DNA of 64,000 nucleotides from Haematobacter genomosp. 1 (GCF_002196855.1 NZ_NIPW01000003.1:84113-148112); one strand, 5' to 3'; positions 47,025-57,835 are shown, counted from the first letter of the stretch. Made by a program: numbers and translations. Notes: generated by a model from the sequence alone, not told the origin.

Positions 47025-47198
47025 CAGGCTGCCTAAAAAGTCGGGCACCTCCCCAAGCTTGCCTTGAAAGCCAGAAAACCTGTCCGGTCGCGTTAGAACG
47101 GGCGGTTTCCGGGGCGCTCACCAACTGGGGCGCTCATCAACAATGTGGGAAAGGTCTCCGCCCAGGGGCTGACCGCGGACTGCGTTTTCAGCAGCCTG
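47025..47198. repeat. 174-bp segment bounded by imperfect inverted repeats (MITE-like or IS remnant)
   Basis: CAGGCTGCCTAAAA (47025-47038) matches the reverse complement of 47185-47198 (TTTTCAGCAGCCTG) at 12 of 14 positions. The right arm ends exactly at the ompA stop codon. Inside are a GGGGCGCTCAYCAAC direct repeat (about 47113-47142) and no ORF. The ends resemble terminal inverted repeats of transposable elements, but no target-site duplication is clear. A decayed insertion is the simplest reading; a terminator-like long-range pair is the alternative. Confidence 0.45.
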
Positions 47199-48167
47199 CT
47201 AATCCGCCACCGCTTCCACCCGGCGGTTGCGCAGGCGGCCGCTTTCCGTGGCATTGCTATCGCGCGGAGCCAGCCAGCCCACGCCTTCCGCCCGGATCTG
47301 GCGGGTGCTGACCCCCTTGCCGGTCAGGTAATTGCGCACCGCTTCGGCCCGCCGGAGTGACAGCGCACGGTTTGCCTCCAGCGTGCCGGAATTGTCGGTA
47401 TGGCCGACAAGTGTCACGCGCCGCCCTGCATCCTCCCTGAGCCATGCCGCGAGCGCGTCGAGGGAGGGGAAGCTCCCGCCATCCAGCGTCGCTGCGCCGC
47501 TGGCGAACCGCAGGTCCTCAAGAGGGACGGCAAACTCCGCCGCAAGCCGTTCGGCAATGTCGCCCCGGGGGGGCGCCTCGGGAAGCTTCGGCACCGACTC
47601 TGGCACCGACTCCGGCACCGACTCCGGCGCAGGCGCCGACTCCAGCGCAGGCGCAGGCCGCGCGGATCGCGGGGCGACATGGGTCATCTGGACAAAGCCG
47701 CTGTCGCTCGACCGGCTGACGAACAGGCTGACGATGCCTGCCGCACCCTCCGCCACCGCGAAACGGAAATCGCCCAGATCGACATGCATCTCCGGCTCCG
47801 GGACGACATCGGTGGCATAGCGGAAGTCGAAGCCGCCGCAGGCCAGCGTGTCGCAGGTGAAGCCGATACGATAACCCGCCGCGGACAGCCGCTCCTCCAT
47901 CCCCGTCAGCGCGGCGAGGGTGGAAAAGCCGGGCCGGGGCACGCGCCAGACCTGCCGCGTGACCTCCCCCTCCAGCATCCTGGTGGGGAGAGAGCCATCA
48001 GCAGATCCATCGGCGGGCCCGGTCGGCAGGGCATAGCTGCCCATCGCCACATGGCTGTCCACCGTCAGCACGGCGTCAGGCGGCAGCCCGAGGTCCGGCG
48101 CTGCGGCAAGCGGCAGGGGGCTTATCAGCAGGGCGAGGTACGGCAGAGAGAGGAGCGCTCCCCTCAC
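47199..48167 (-). CDS. OmpA-family envelope protein, GTG start
   Basis: A 322-residue exported protein: signal peptide GALLSLPYLALLISPLPLAAA, a domain of unknown type (about 25-170, with YRIGFTCDTLACGGFDF and DVVPEPEMHVDLGDFRFAV), a Pro/Ser/Glu linker with PESV repeats (about 190-210), and a C-terminal OmpA peptidoglycan-binding domain (VTLVGHTDNSGTLEANRALS). The latter binds diaminopimelate through Asp and Arg residues. The GTG at 48167 overlaps the upstream CMD gene's stop (GTGA). It is last in a four-gene overlapping operon and probably anchors to peptidoglycan from the outer membrane or periplasm. Confidence 0.85.
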   Translation of the reverse strand: MRGALLSLPYLALLISPLPLAAAPDLGLPPDAVLTVDSHVAMGSYALPTGPADGSADGSLPTRMLEGEVTRQVWRVPRPGFSTLAALTGMEERLSAAGYRIGFTCDTLACGGFDFRYATDVVPEPEMHVDLGDFRFAVAEGAAGIVSLFVSRSSDSGFVQMTHVAPRSARPAPALESAPAPESVPESVPESVPKLPEAPPRGDIAERLAAEFAVPLEDLRFASGAATLDGGSFPSLDALAAWLREDAGRRVTLVGHTDNSGTLEANRALSLRRAEAVRNYLTGKGVSTRQIRAEGVGWLAPRDSNATESGRLRNRRVEAVAD

Positions 48168-48730
48168 CTCGCCATGCCGTGGTAGTCCGGGTTGGGGCGC
48201 ATGTCGCTGGCGGAGGCTACGCGGTTGGTCATGTTGAAGAACCCCGTGACGGCGCCGATGTCCCAGATGTCGCGGTCGGAGAAGCCCGCGGCCCGCAGCG
48301 CCTCCCGGTCCGCCTCCACGACACGGGCGCTGTCGAGGGTGAGCTTCTCGGCAAAGGCCAGCATCGCCGTCTGCCGGGCATCCAGCTCCGCCGCGCGCCA
48401 GTTCATCACCATCGCTTCCCCCAGCGCCGGATTGCCCGACAGCTCGCGCACCGCCGCGCCATGGGCGACCTGACAATACCAGCAGCGGTTGAGGGAGGAG
48501 ACCACCACCGCGATCATCTCCCGCTCCAGCTTGGTCAGCCCGCTGCCGGCGAGCATCAGGTCGTTGTAGAGGGCGGTGAAGGTGTTCAGCTTGTCGATGT
48601 CGAAGGCATAGGCCTTCAGCACATTGGGGACGAGTCCCAGTTTCTCCTCGCAGATGCGGAAATACTTGGCCGTCGCCTCCGGCAGCGGATCGACCATCGG
48701 CAGGTCAAGGGCGGTTGCGTTGTCACTCAT
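48164..48730 (-). CDS. Peroxidase-related carboxymuconolactone decarboxylase family protein
   Basis: A 188-residue AhpD-like helical protein. The redox motif LNRCWYCQVAHGAAVREL (CxxC with following His) is the AhpD/CMD active site. FSDRDIWDIGAVTGFFNMTNRVASA is typical of the uncharacterised peroxidase-related branch. It may reduce peroxides or reactive aldehydes using the Cys pair. It begins in a TGATG overlap with the GNAT stop and ends in a GTGA overlap with ompA. Confidence 0.88.
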   Translation of the reverse strand: MSDNATALDLPMVDPLPEATAKYFRICEEKLGLVPNVLKAYAFDIDKLNTFTALYNDLMLAGSGLTKLEREMIAVVVSSLNRCWYCQVAHGAAVRELSGNPALGEAMVMNWRAAELDARQTAMLAFAEKLTLDSARVVEADREALRAAGFSDRDIWDIGAVTGFFNMTNRVASASDMRPNPDYHGMAR

Positions 48731-49440
48731 CAGTCGTCTCCTCCCACGCGGTAGTGATATCCCCCCGCAGCACGCATGCCGAGCGAGTCATACAATGCGC
48801 GCGCGCCGGTATTCTCCGCCTCCACGGCCAGGGCGATCTCCTCTGCGCCCTGTTCCATCGACCAGAGCGCCGCGCGCTGCATCATGTTGCGCCCCGCGCC
48901 CATGCGACGGAAGGCGGGCAGGACGGCGAGGGAATGGACCATCGCCCGATCTCCCGCCAGCGCGACGAACCCCACGCCGGAGGCGCGGTCCTTCGACCGG
49001 CCGAGAAGGGCGGTCTTCGGCCCCTTGACGCGATGCATCACCTCGATCCGCTCCGGCGCGGTGCCGCAATCTGCCCAGATGTCGAGCATGAGCTGCAAGG
49101 GCTCCCAGATGGTGAAGCCGGTGACCGGCTTCGGACCGGTGCCCACCACCAGCGCCGTCGGGGCGGTGTAGTAGATGACGGGGTCGATTTTCGTCAGCCC
49201 TGCCGCTGCCAGCCGGGTGTCCAGCGCGTCATCCTCCGCCTCCACGCGAAAGATCGGGCGTTGGCCAAGGGCGCGGGCGGCGCGGATCGCCTCCTCCGGG
49301 TCCGGGGCGCCGGGTTCTGCGGGTGTGATCGCCTGCACGCGCTTGCCCCCCGCCGCAGGGGAGACACGGATGAGCCATGCGCCGGCCCGGTGCAGCGATT
49401 CGGCGGGCCAGGTGGCGTCCATCACCTCGCCGTAAGTCAC
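48730..49440 (-). CDS. GNAT-family N-acetyltransferase, GTG start
   Basis: A 236-residue protein with a GNAT domain in the C-terminal half: MVHSLAVLPAFRRMGAGRNM is the acetyl-CoA pyrophosphate-binding motif (about 175-195) and GARALYDSLGMRAAGGYHYR the closing strand and helix. The N-terminal half also looks like a degenerate acetyltransferase-like lobe. The acceptor is unknown. The GTG at 49440 overlaps the cinA-like stop; an in-frame ATG at 49422 is the alternative. Confidence 0.85.
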   Translation of the reverse strand: MTYGEVMDATWPAESLHRAGAWLIRVSPAAGGKRVQAITPAEPGAPDPEEAIRAARALGQRPIFRVEAEDDALDTRLAAAGLTKIDPVIYYTAPTALVVGTGPKPVTGFTIWEPLQLMLDIWADCGTAPERIEVMHRVKGPKTALLGRSKDRASGVGFVALAGDRAMVHSLAVLPAFRRMGAGRNMMQRAALWSMEQGAEEIALAVEAENTGARALYDSLGMRAAGGYHYRVGGDD

Positions 49441-50168
49441 GCGATCGCCTCCGGGAACAGCCTTGCAAGCTCCGTCACCGCGGTGCCGATCCGGCCGGGA
49501 TCGGTGCCGCGGACGACGATATTCGTGCCATAGACGCCGTTCTTCTGGAACGGGTAGGAGCCCATCGTGAGTTCGGGATAGCGGTGCGCGAGATCGGCGA
49601 GCGGTGTCGCCACCTCGCCCTCCCCCCTCTCGATGCGGAGAGTCTGGGAGAGGAGCGGCGCGCCCCCGTCGATGGTGGCCAGCACCGACGCCACCATCGC
49701 GCCGAAGATCGTCGGCACGCCCGCCATCACATGCACATTGCCGATCGTGAACCCCGGTGCGGCGGAGATCGGATTGTCGATCAGCGCGGCGCCGTCCGGG
49801 ATGCGGGCCATGCGCAGCCGCGCCTCGTTCAGTTCCGTGCCCTGACGGGCATAGTGGCGCGCGAGGATCTCCCGCGCATCCGCCCGAACGCCGATCGTCG
49901 CGCCGAAGGCTTCGGCCACCGCATCGGCGGTGATGTCGTCATGCGTCGGCCCGATCCCGCCAGAGGTGAACACATGGTCGAACCTGTCGGAAAGCGAGCG
50001 CACCGCCTCCACGATGGCGGCGTGATCGTCGGGAATCACACGGATTTCCCGCAGGTCGATGCCCCGCACCGTCAACTCGTCGGCAAGGTGGCCGCTGTTG
50101 GTATCCTTGGTGCGACCGGAGAGGATCTCGTCTCCGATCACCAGCATTGCGGCTGTCGGGTTCGTCAT
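49437..50168 (-). CDS. CinA N-terminal (molybdopterin-binding-fold) protein
   Basis: A 243-residue COG1058 protein (competence/damage-inducible CinA, MoaB/MogA-like fold). Blocks: AMLVIGDEILSGRTKDTN, the GGIGPTHDDITADAVAEAFG loop, and VHVMAGVPTIFGAMV. The C-terminal PncC nicotinamide deamidase domain of full-length CinA is missing; stand-alone N-terminal proteins are common. In related proteins this domain acts on ADP-ribose, but the activity here is not established. AGGAGG lies before the ATG. It is first in the cinA-GNAT-CMD-ompA operon and divergent from sfsA by 66 nt. Confidence 0.88.
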   Translation of the reverse strand: MTNPTAAMLVIGDEILSGRTKDTNSGHLADELTVRGIDLREIRVIPDDHAAIVEAVRSLSDRFDHVFTSGGIGPTHDDITADAVAEAFGATIGVRADAREILARHYARQGTELNEARLRMARIPDGAALIDNPISAAPGFTIGNVHVMAGVPTIFGAMVASVLATIDGGAPLLSQTLRIERGEGEVATPLADLAHRYPELTMGSYPFQKNGVYGTNIVVRGTDPGRIGTAVTELARLFPEAIA

Positions 50169-50234
50169 CCTGTCCTCCTGCCGGGCAATGCCGGTCGTCT
50201 TGTCGCGTCCCCGTCACAGCTATAGACCCTGACG

Positions 50235-50963
50235 ATGCGCTTTCAATCCCCTCTCCGCCGGGTCCGGCTGCTGCGCCGCTACAAACGCTTCCTCGCTGAC
50301 ATCTTGCTGGAGGACGGCACGGAGCATGTGGCCCATTGCCCGAACCCCGGCGCGATGACGGGTCTGGCCGAGCCGGGGATGCCGATCTGGGTGGAGGGGA
50401 ACGACGATCCGCGCCGCAAGTTGCGCTACGGCTGGCGGCTGACGGAACTGCCGGACGGGACGCTGGTGAACATCGACACCTCGACACCCAACCGTATCGT
50501 GGCGGAAGCGCTGCGGGCCGGCGCGATCCCGGCGCTCGCCGCCTATGGCACCCACCGCGCCGAGGTGCGCTACGGTCAGGCGAGCCGGGCGGATTTCCTG
50601 CTCACGGGCGCGGGGCTGCCCGATGCACTGGTGGAGGTGAAGAGCGTCACCCTGCGCCGGGAGGGTCGGCTGGGCGAGTTTCCCGACACGGTGACGGCGC
50701 GGGGCGCGCGTCATCTGGCGGAGCTTGCGGCCGCGGCGGGAGAGGGGCGCCGGGCGGTCCTGCTCTACCTGCTCGGCCGGTCCGACTGCGACGCGGTGGC
50801 GGTCGCGGGCGACATCGACCCGGCCTATGCGCGCGCCGCGGAGGCGGCACACGCGGCGGGGGTGGAGGTGATCGCCCACGCGACCCGGATCGCCCCGGAA
50901 GGATTGACGCTCGGCCCCGCCGTGCCGGTGCGTCCCGGCTCTGGCAAATCCCGGAGCAAATGA
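50235..50963 (+). CDS. sfsA: SfsA family DNA/RNA nuclease
   Basis: A 242-residue SfsA protein with an N-terminal OB-like domain (LRRYKRFLADILLEDGTEHV, AHCPNPGAMTGL) and a PD-(D/E)xK nuclease-like domain: RADFLL supplies the Asp and LVEVKSVTL the ExK. The name comes from maltose-regulation phenotypes in Escherichia coli; the physiological role is uncertain. It is followed closely by map. Confidence 0.92.
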   Translation: MRFQSPLRRVRLLRRYKRFLADILLEDGTEHVAHCPNPGAMTGLAEPGMPIWVEGNDDPRRKLRYGWRLTELPDGTLVNIDTSTPNRIVAEALRAGAIPALAAYGTHRAEVRYGQASRADFLLTGAGLPDALVEVKSVTLRREGRLGEFPDTVTARGARHLAELAAAAGEGRRAVLLYLLGRSDCDAVAVAGDIDPAYARAAEAAHAAGVEVIAHATRIAPEGLTLGPAVPVRPGSGKSRSK

Positions 50964-50998
50964 CTATCTAGGGGCCATCACAATTGACGGAGCTGCCT

Positions 50999-51808
50999 GT
51001 GGACGATCGCCACCATGGCCGTCTGACGAAGGACGGCATCCGAATCCACGATCCTGAAGACTTTGCCGGCATGCATGCCGCCGGTCGTATCGCCGCCGAG
51101 ATTCTCGATGAGATCGGCGAGGCGGTCTATCCCGGCGCCACCACGGCGGAGATCGACGACATCATCACCCGCAAGGTGACGGAGAAGGGTACGGTCTCCG
51201 CCACCATCGGCTATCGCGGCTATCAGCACGCCTCCTGCATCAGCGTGAACCACGTGGTCTGCCACGGGATTCCGGGTGCGAAGGTGCTGAAGGACGGCGA
51301 CATCCTGAACATCGACGTGACGGTGATCCTGGACGGCTGGTTCGGAGACAGCTCGCGCATGTATGTCGCGGGCACCCCCTCCCGGAAAGCGGAACGTCTG
51401 ATCCGCGTGACGCATGATGCGCTGATGCTGGGCATCGAGCAGGTGAAGCCCGGCAACACCTTCGGCGACATCGGCCACGCGATTCAGGCCTATGTGGAGG
51501 GTCAGCGCATGTCTGTGGTGCGCGATTTCTGCGGCCACGGCATCGGGCGGGTGTTCCACGCGCCGCCGAACGTCCTGCACTATGGCCGTCCCGGCTCCGG
51601 CCCCATGCTGGAGGAGGGGATGTTCTTCACCATCGAACCGATGGTGAACCTCGGCCGCCCGGAAACCAAGGTGCTGGCCGACGACTGGACGGCGGTCACG
51701 CGGGACAAGTCGCTCTCCGCACAGTTCGAGCATGCCGTCGGCGTGACGGCGACAGGCTGCGAGATCTTCACCCTGTCCCCTGCGGACAGGTTCTACCCCG
51801 CACTGTGA
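50999..51808 (+). CDS. map: Methionine aminopeptidase, type I, GTG start
   Basis: A 269-residue pita-bread-fold metalloprotease removing the N-terminal Met of nascent proteins. Ligands and pocket: NHVVCHGIPG (His), LNIDVTVILDGWFGDSSRMY (two Asp), FCGHGIGRVFH (His), FFTIEPMVNLG (Glu), SAQFEHAVGVTATG (Glu). The GTG at 50999 is chosen because GGAG stands six bases upstream and homologues begin near this point; an in-frame TTG five codons upstream has no ribosome-binding site. Confidence 0.96.
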   Translation: MDDRHHGRLTKDGIRIHDPEDFAGMHAAGRIAAEILDEIGEAVYPGATTAEIDDIITRKVTEKGTVSATIGYRGYQHASCISVNHVVCHGIPGAKVLKDGDILNIDVTVILDGWFGDSSRMYVAGTPSRKAERLIRVTHDALMLGIEQVKPGNTFGDIGHAIQAYVEGQRMSVVRDFCGHGIGRVFHAPPNVLHYGRPGSGPMLEEGMFFTIEPMVNLGRPETKVLADDWTAVTRDKSLSAQFEHAVGVTATGCEIFTLSPADRFYPAL

Positions 51809-51875
51809 GAGCGGCGTCCGCCAGACCGTTAGCTGATCGGGCGCTTCAGCCGCCGGTGCAGCGCGATGGTGTCGC

Positions 51876-52496
51876 ATGACCCTGACGGCAGAGGCGCTCT
51901 GGCTCTACGCGGGGGCGTTGTTCGTGCTCTGGCTGACACCGGGGCCGGTGTTCGTGGCCATCACGGCGCGGGCGCTCTCCGGCGGGTTCTCCGCCGCCTG
52001 GCCGCTGGCGCTCGGCGTGACGGTGGGGGATGTGCTCTGGCCGCTGGTTGCCGCGTTCGGCATGGCCTGGTTCATCACCGCCAACGCATGGGCGCTCGAC
52101 GTGATGCGCTGGGTCGCGGTGGCGATGTTCCTGTGGCTCGGCTGGGGGCTGATCCGCAACGCCGGTGCGCCGCCTGATCGTGACAGCCGCCTTGCCCGCC
52201 CCGGCCTGTGGTCGGGGTTCTCCGCCGGGGTGATGGCCATCCTCGGCAACCCGAAGGCGATCCTGTTCTACATGGCTGTCCTTCCGGGGTTCTTCGATCT
52301 GTCCCATGCCGGAGCCGCGGACCTGACCGTGATCGTGGCTGTCTCCGCCGCCGTGCCGCTGGCCGGCAACCTCATCGCCGCTGCCGCCGTCTCGCGCGCG
52401 CGGGCGGTTCTGTCCTCGCCCTCGGCGATGGCGCGCACCAACCGCATCGCGGGGGCGCTGCTCATCCTCGTCGGAGGCGCGATCGCATTTCTCTGA
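51876..52496 (+). CDS. LysE-family amino acid exporter
   Basis: A 206-residue LysE/RhtB-type translocator with about six transmembrane helices. The N-terminal motif LYAGALFVLWLTPGPVFVAI matches the family TPGP signature, and GNPKAILFYMAVLPGFFD matches the conserved NPK block. The substrate is probably an amino acid or similar metabolite but is not defined. It lies 68 nt after map, the same direction, and before gyrB. Confidence 0.9.
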   Translation: MTLTAEALWLYAGALFVLWLTPGPVFVAITARALSGGFSAAWPLALGVTVGDVLWPLVAAFGMAWFITANAWALDVMRWVAVAMFLWLGWGLIRNAGAPPDRDSRLARPGLWSGFSAGVMAILGNPKAILFYMAVLPGFFDLSHAGAADLTVIVAVSAAVPLAGNLIAAAAVSRARAVLSSPSAMARTNRIAGALLILVGGAIAFL

Positions 52497-52518
52497 CACC
52501 AAATCTTGTGTCCGAGGG

Positions 52519-55011
<2,493 letters not shown>

Positions 55012-55032
55012 GGTTCTGCCGCGCAAAATAGG

Positions 55033-55058
55033 AAAGCCCCGGTGTTTACCGGGGCTTT
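55033..55058. terminator. Bidirectional terminator between gyrB and csbD
   Basis: AAAGCCCCGGT (55033-55043), loop GTTT, ACCGGGGCTTT (55048-55058): perfect 11-bp stem with A- and T-runs in the ends, serving both convergent genes. Confidence 0.9.
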
Positions 55059-55078
55059 GTCATGAAAGCTGCTTGGGA

Positions 55079-55279
55079 TCAGCGCATGGAACTGGAGAAT
55101 TCGTCCACTTCCTTTTCGGCCTGATCCTTGGCGTAGCCGTATTTCTCTTGAAGCTTGCCAACGAGCTGATCGCGTTTACCGGCGATCTTGTCCAGGTCGT
55201 CATCGGTGATGTCGCCCCATTTTTCCTTGGCTTTGCCCTTGAATTGCGTCCACTTGCCTTCGATCTGGTCCCAGTTCAT
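55079..55279 (-). CDS. CsbD-family stress protein
   Basis: A 66-residue hydrophilic helical protein, MNWDQIEGKWTQFKGKAKEK..., with the CsbD core GKAKEKWGDITDDDLDKIAG. CsbD-like proteins are abundant stress-induced proteins of unknown mechanism; in Bacillus the founder is under sigma-B. Here an exact EcfG-type promoter (55306-55330) precedes it, the alphaproteobacterial functional counterpart. AAGGAG lies before the ATG. Confidence 0.93.
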   Translation of the reverse strand: MNWDQIEGKWTQFKGKAKEKWGDITDDDLDKIAGKRDQLVGKLQEKYGYAKDQAEKEVDEFSSSMR

Positions 55280-55305
55280 CGTGATCTCCTTGTTTCCTGC
55301 CGATC

Positions 55306-55330
55306 AACGCGGGAACTCGGGTCTGGTTCC
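55306..55330 (-). promoter_or_regulatory. EcfG-type promoter of csbD
   Basis: Read on the minus strand: GGAAC (55330-55326), 16 nt, CGTT (55309-55306), matching the known EcfG consensus in both boxes. The -10 box lies 26 nt before the csbD ATG, in the 58-bp gap after the kinase gene. Confidence 0.8.
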
Positions 55331-55337
55331 GCAAATG

Positions 55338-57074
55338 TCAGGCGGGCGTGAAAGCCTGAACGGGAAAGCTGACCGCCAGCCGGTAGATGTCGCCTTCCAC
55401 CGCGGCGGTAAGAAGCTCCCCCTCCAGTTGTACGACGAAAGCCTGGATGAGCTGGGAGCCGAGACCGGTGCTGGCCGCCTGGGCATCCCGCTCCTCCTCT
55501 CCGAAAATCTCGGTGCCGAGCGTGTTTTCAACGGAGAATATGGCCAGTCCCGGTTCCGGCTGCGACAGGGCCACACGCACCCACGGATCGCCTTCTGTCG
55601 GTCTCCCGATATATTTCAGCGCGTTGGTGAAGGCTTCGGTTGTCAGCAGGGCAAGCGGCACAGCCTGATCGGGATAAAGGGTGATCTCTGCCAGATCCTT
55701 GCGGATATCGATCCGGTGATGTCCGTCTGTGGCCACAGCGGCCATCTGATCGACGATTTCGGAGATCAGCCTGTCCACCCGTGCGGCGGAAAGCTGTTCG
55801 GCCTGATAAAGGCTGCGGTGCACGGAGGCGAGGCTCATCACCCTGTTCTGGACACTCTTCAGCACACGGCGGGCAGAGGGCTCCTTCACCCGGCGGATCT
55901 GCATGTTCATGATCGAGGCGATGAGCTGAAGGTTGTTCTTCACCCGGTGGTGCACCTCCTTCAGCAGAACGGTCTTTTCGCTCAGAGACGCTTCCAGCGC
56001 GTCCTCATCCCGGATCAGGATGCGGGTGAGGTTGTGGAACGTGTGGCTCATCTCTTGAATTTCGGCTGGGGCATCGGTCAGCACTTCGGGGGCGGTATCC
56101 CGCTGCCCGAGCGCGAAGCGGCGCATCTGGCCGCGCATTTCGCGGATGTGGCGGATGACGAGGCGATGAACCGCCAGATACGCAACGACAAGGCTGACGG
56201 CCCACATCAACAAAGGATAAAGGACGGCGGCGGGAATGCTGACCGCGGCGGTCAGATCCTCTCGCGGCCCCCAACTGCCGATGGCGAAGACCTGTCCCCG
56301 GATCACCGGCACCACGGCGAAGAGCCGGTTTTCCCCGTGGTTGTTGCGCCCGCGGAAAACCTGCTCCGTATCGACCGCGAAAGTCGTAAGGGGATGTCCT
56401 TCCGGCAGCTGTCCCTCAAGATCGTCCCGCGCCAGTGAGCTTGTCAGGATCTCGCCGCGTGCATTGAAGGTGATGACGGTCGGGCGGCGGACGCCTTCGG
56501 AATAGTCCCTGATGGATCCGATGTTGCTTTTCGGAATGCCGAAATAGAGATACCCCCGCCACCGTCCTTCGGAGAACAGCGGCCAGCGGACATCGACGCT
56601 CGGCTCCGACACCCGCCGGTTGCCGTCGGATGCAAGTATCAGAACCTCCTGCTGTGCCGCCATGATCTGAAACGGTTCATATCCGGAAACATCGAGCGGT
56701 ACGCCGGAGGAGATGCAGTTCTGATGCCCCGTTTCGTCGGTATACCCCACGAAATCGATCACGGAGGACTGCGCGACAAAGGAACGGAGCAGAGCCGAAC
56801 ATTGCTCTGGCCGCTCTGCCGCGGCGAGCACGCTGTCACCGAGCGCCTCTGCCGCCCCGAAGGTCGTCAGAAGCAGGGTGCGCTCGGAAGCCGCGGCCTC
56901 CGCTGTGCGGCCAAGAAGTGCCGTGTCGGACACACGGCGGCTTTCCATGATGCTGCGCGAGCTTTGCGCAACAGCAATCAGGCCGATGGGCAGAAGTGCG
57001 ATGGACAGCAGGGCGGCAAGGCGAAAGCCCAGCGAGTCAATGAACCGGATCCGCGACCTGAGTCCGGTCTTCAT
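55338..57074 (-). CDS. Sensor histidine kinase of the general stress response (HisKA_2 type)
   Basis: A 578-residue membrane kinase. TM1 is about 17-37 (LGFRLAALLSIALLPIGLIA). An extracytoplasmic sensor of about 240 residues follows, then TM2 about 278-303 and a HAMP-like linker. The HisKA_2 dimerisation domain has LLKEVHHRVKNNLQLIASI (phospho-His about 375). The HATPase has LTTEAFTNALKY (N box) and STGLGSQLIQAF (G2). HisKA_2/HWE kinases such as PhyK phosphorylate PhyR. It lies 21 nt downstream of ecfG in the nepR-ecfG transcript. I infer it controls PhyR; the signal is unknown. Confidence 0.88.
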   Translation of the reverse strand: MKTGLRSRIRFIDSLGFRLAALLSIALLPIGLIAVAQSSRSIMESRRVSDTALLGRTAEAAASERTLLLTTFGAAEALGDSVLAAAERPEQCSALLRSFVAQSSVIDFVGYTDETGHQNCISSGVPLDVSGYEPFQIMAAQQEVLILASDGNRRVSEPSVDVRWPLFSEGRWRGYLYFGIPKSNIGSIRDYSEGVRRPTVITFNARGEILTSSLARDDLEGQLPEGHPLTTFAVDTEQVFRGRNNHGENRLFAVVPVIRGQVFAIGSWGPREDLTAAVSIPAAVLYPLLMWAVSLVVAYLAVHRLVIRHIREMRGQMRRFALGQRDTAPEVLTDAPAEIQEMSHTFHNLTRILIRDEDALEASLSEKTVLLKEVHHRVKNNLQLIASIMNMQIRRVKEPSARRVLKSVQNRVMSLASVHRSLYQAEQLSAARVDRLISEIVDQMAAVATDGHHRIDIRKDLAEITLYPDQAVPLALLTTEAFTNALKYIGRPTEGDPWVRVALSQPEPGLAIFSVENTLGTEIFGEEERDAQAASTGLGSQLIQAFVVQLEGELLTAAVEGDIYRLAVSFPVQAFTPA

Positions 57075-57095
57075 GCCCCATCCTTCTCAAGCGCC

Positions 57096-57656
57096 TCAGC
57101 CGTGGGCGGCCTTCGATGAAATCACCGCCAGCGTGGCCCGGTCCGTCAATTCGAATTCCTCACCATCCTGCAGGTGCAGAAGCTCGGACAGCCGCTTGCG
57201 GCCGCGATTGGCCCGGCTTTTGATCGTGCCGACAGCACAGGCGCACATTGCCGCCGCTTCCTCGTAGGAGAAACCGGAGGCGCCCACAAGGATTAGTGCT
57301 TCACGCTGCTCATCGGGCAACTGGGCAAAAGCCGTGCGGAAATCCGCAAGCGCAAGACGACCGTCATGATCGGGCTTCTGTGCCAGTCGGGCCGCGTGGA
57401 GACCATCGCTGTCCGCCACTTCCCGGCTGACCTTGCGACGGCTGGAATAGAAGGTGTTGCGCAGAATGGTGAACAGCCACGCGCGGAGGTTGGTTCCGAT
57501 CTCGAACTTGTCGATATTGGTCCAGGCTTTCAGGATCGTGTCTTGAACCAGATCGTCCGCCGCCGCGCCGTTGCGAGCAAGGCTGAGAGCGAAAGCACGA
57601 AGAGCGGGGAGATGCTGGACGAGTTCGTCCCTCGGATCGGCGAGGGTGGCCTTCAT
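57096..57656 (-). CDS. ecfG: ECF sigma factor EcfG, general stress response
   Basis: A 186-residue ECF sigma factor. Region 2 (about 15-85) has LRAFALSLARNGAAADDLVQ, DTILKAWTNIDKF and LRAWLFTILRNTFYSSRRKV. Region 4 (about 115-170) has FAQLPDEQREALILVGASGF, SYEEAAAMCACAVGTIKSRA and NRGRKRLSELL, the EcfG-type helix-turn-helix. In alphaproteobacteria EcfG directs the general stress regulon and is held by NepR. Its ATG overlaps the nepR stop (ATGA), and the divergent phyR completes the switch. EcfG-type promoters occur at four further places nearby. Confidence 0.93.
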   Translation of the reverse strand: MKATLADPRDELVQHLPALRAFALSLARNGAAADDLVQDTILKAWTNIDKFEIGTNLRAWLFTILRNTFYSSRRKVSREVADSDGLHAARLAQKPDHDGRLALADFRTAFAQLPDEQREALILVGASGFSYEEAAAMCACAVGTIKSRANRGRKRLSELLHLQDGEEFELTDRATLAVISSKAAHG

Positions 57657-57835
57657 CGCGAGGACTCTTCGTCAGAACCCACTGCGGAACCCACTGCCTG
57701 ATCCTGGTCCTTCAGCCTGCTCAGCAAATCCATCAGACGTGAGGGAATCGCTTCCTCCACTTTCTCCTGATAAACTCGTCGCAAGTTCTCATCGATCTGG
57801 AGGCGAAGAGTCGCTTCCTTGGGTTTGTCTGTCAT
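57653..57835 (-). CDS. nepR: Anti-sigma factor NepR
   Basis: A 60-residue NepR. The conserved helix 1-2 core is LRLQIDENLRRVYQEKVEEA followed by IPSRLMDLLSRL, which binds EcfG or, in competition, phosphorylated PhyR. The charged C-terminus (DEESSR) is variable in the family. It is first in nepR-ecfG-kinase, transcribed from an EcfG-type promoter facing phyR, so the module is autoregulated. Confidence 0.93.
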   Translation of the reverse strand: MTDKPKEATLRLQIDENLRRVYQEKVEEAIPSRLMDLLSRLKDQDQAVGSAVGSDEESSR

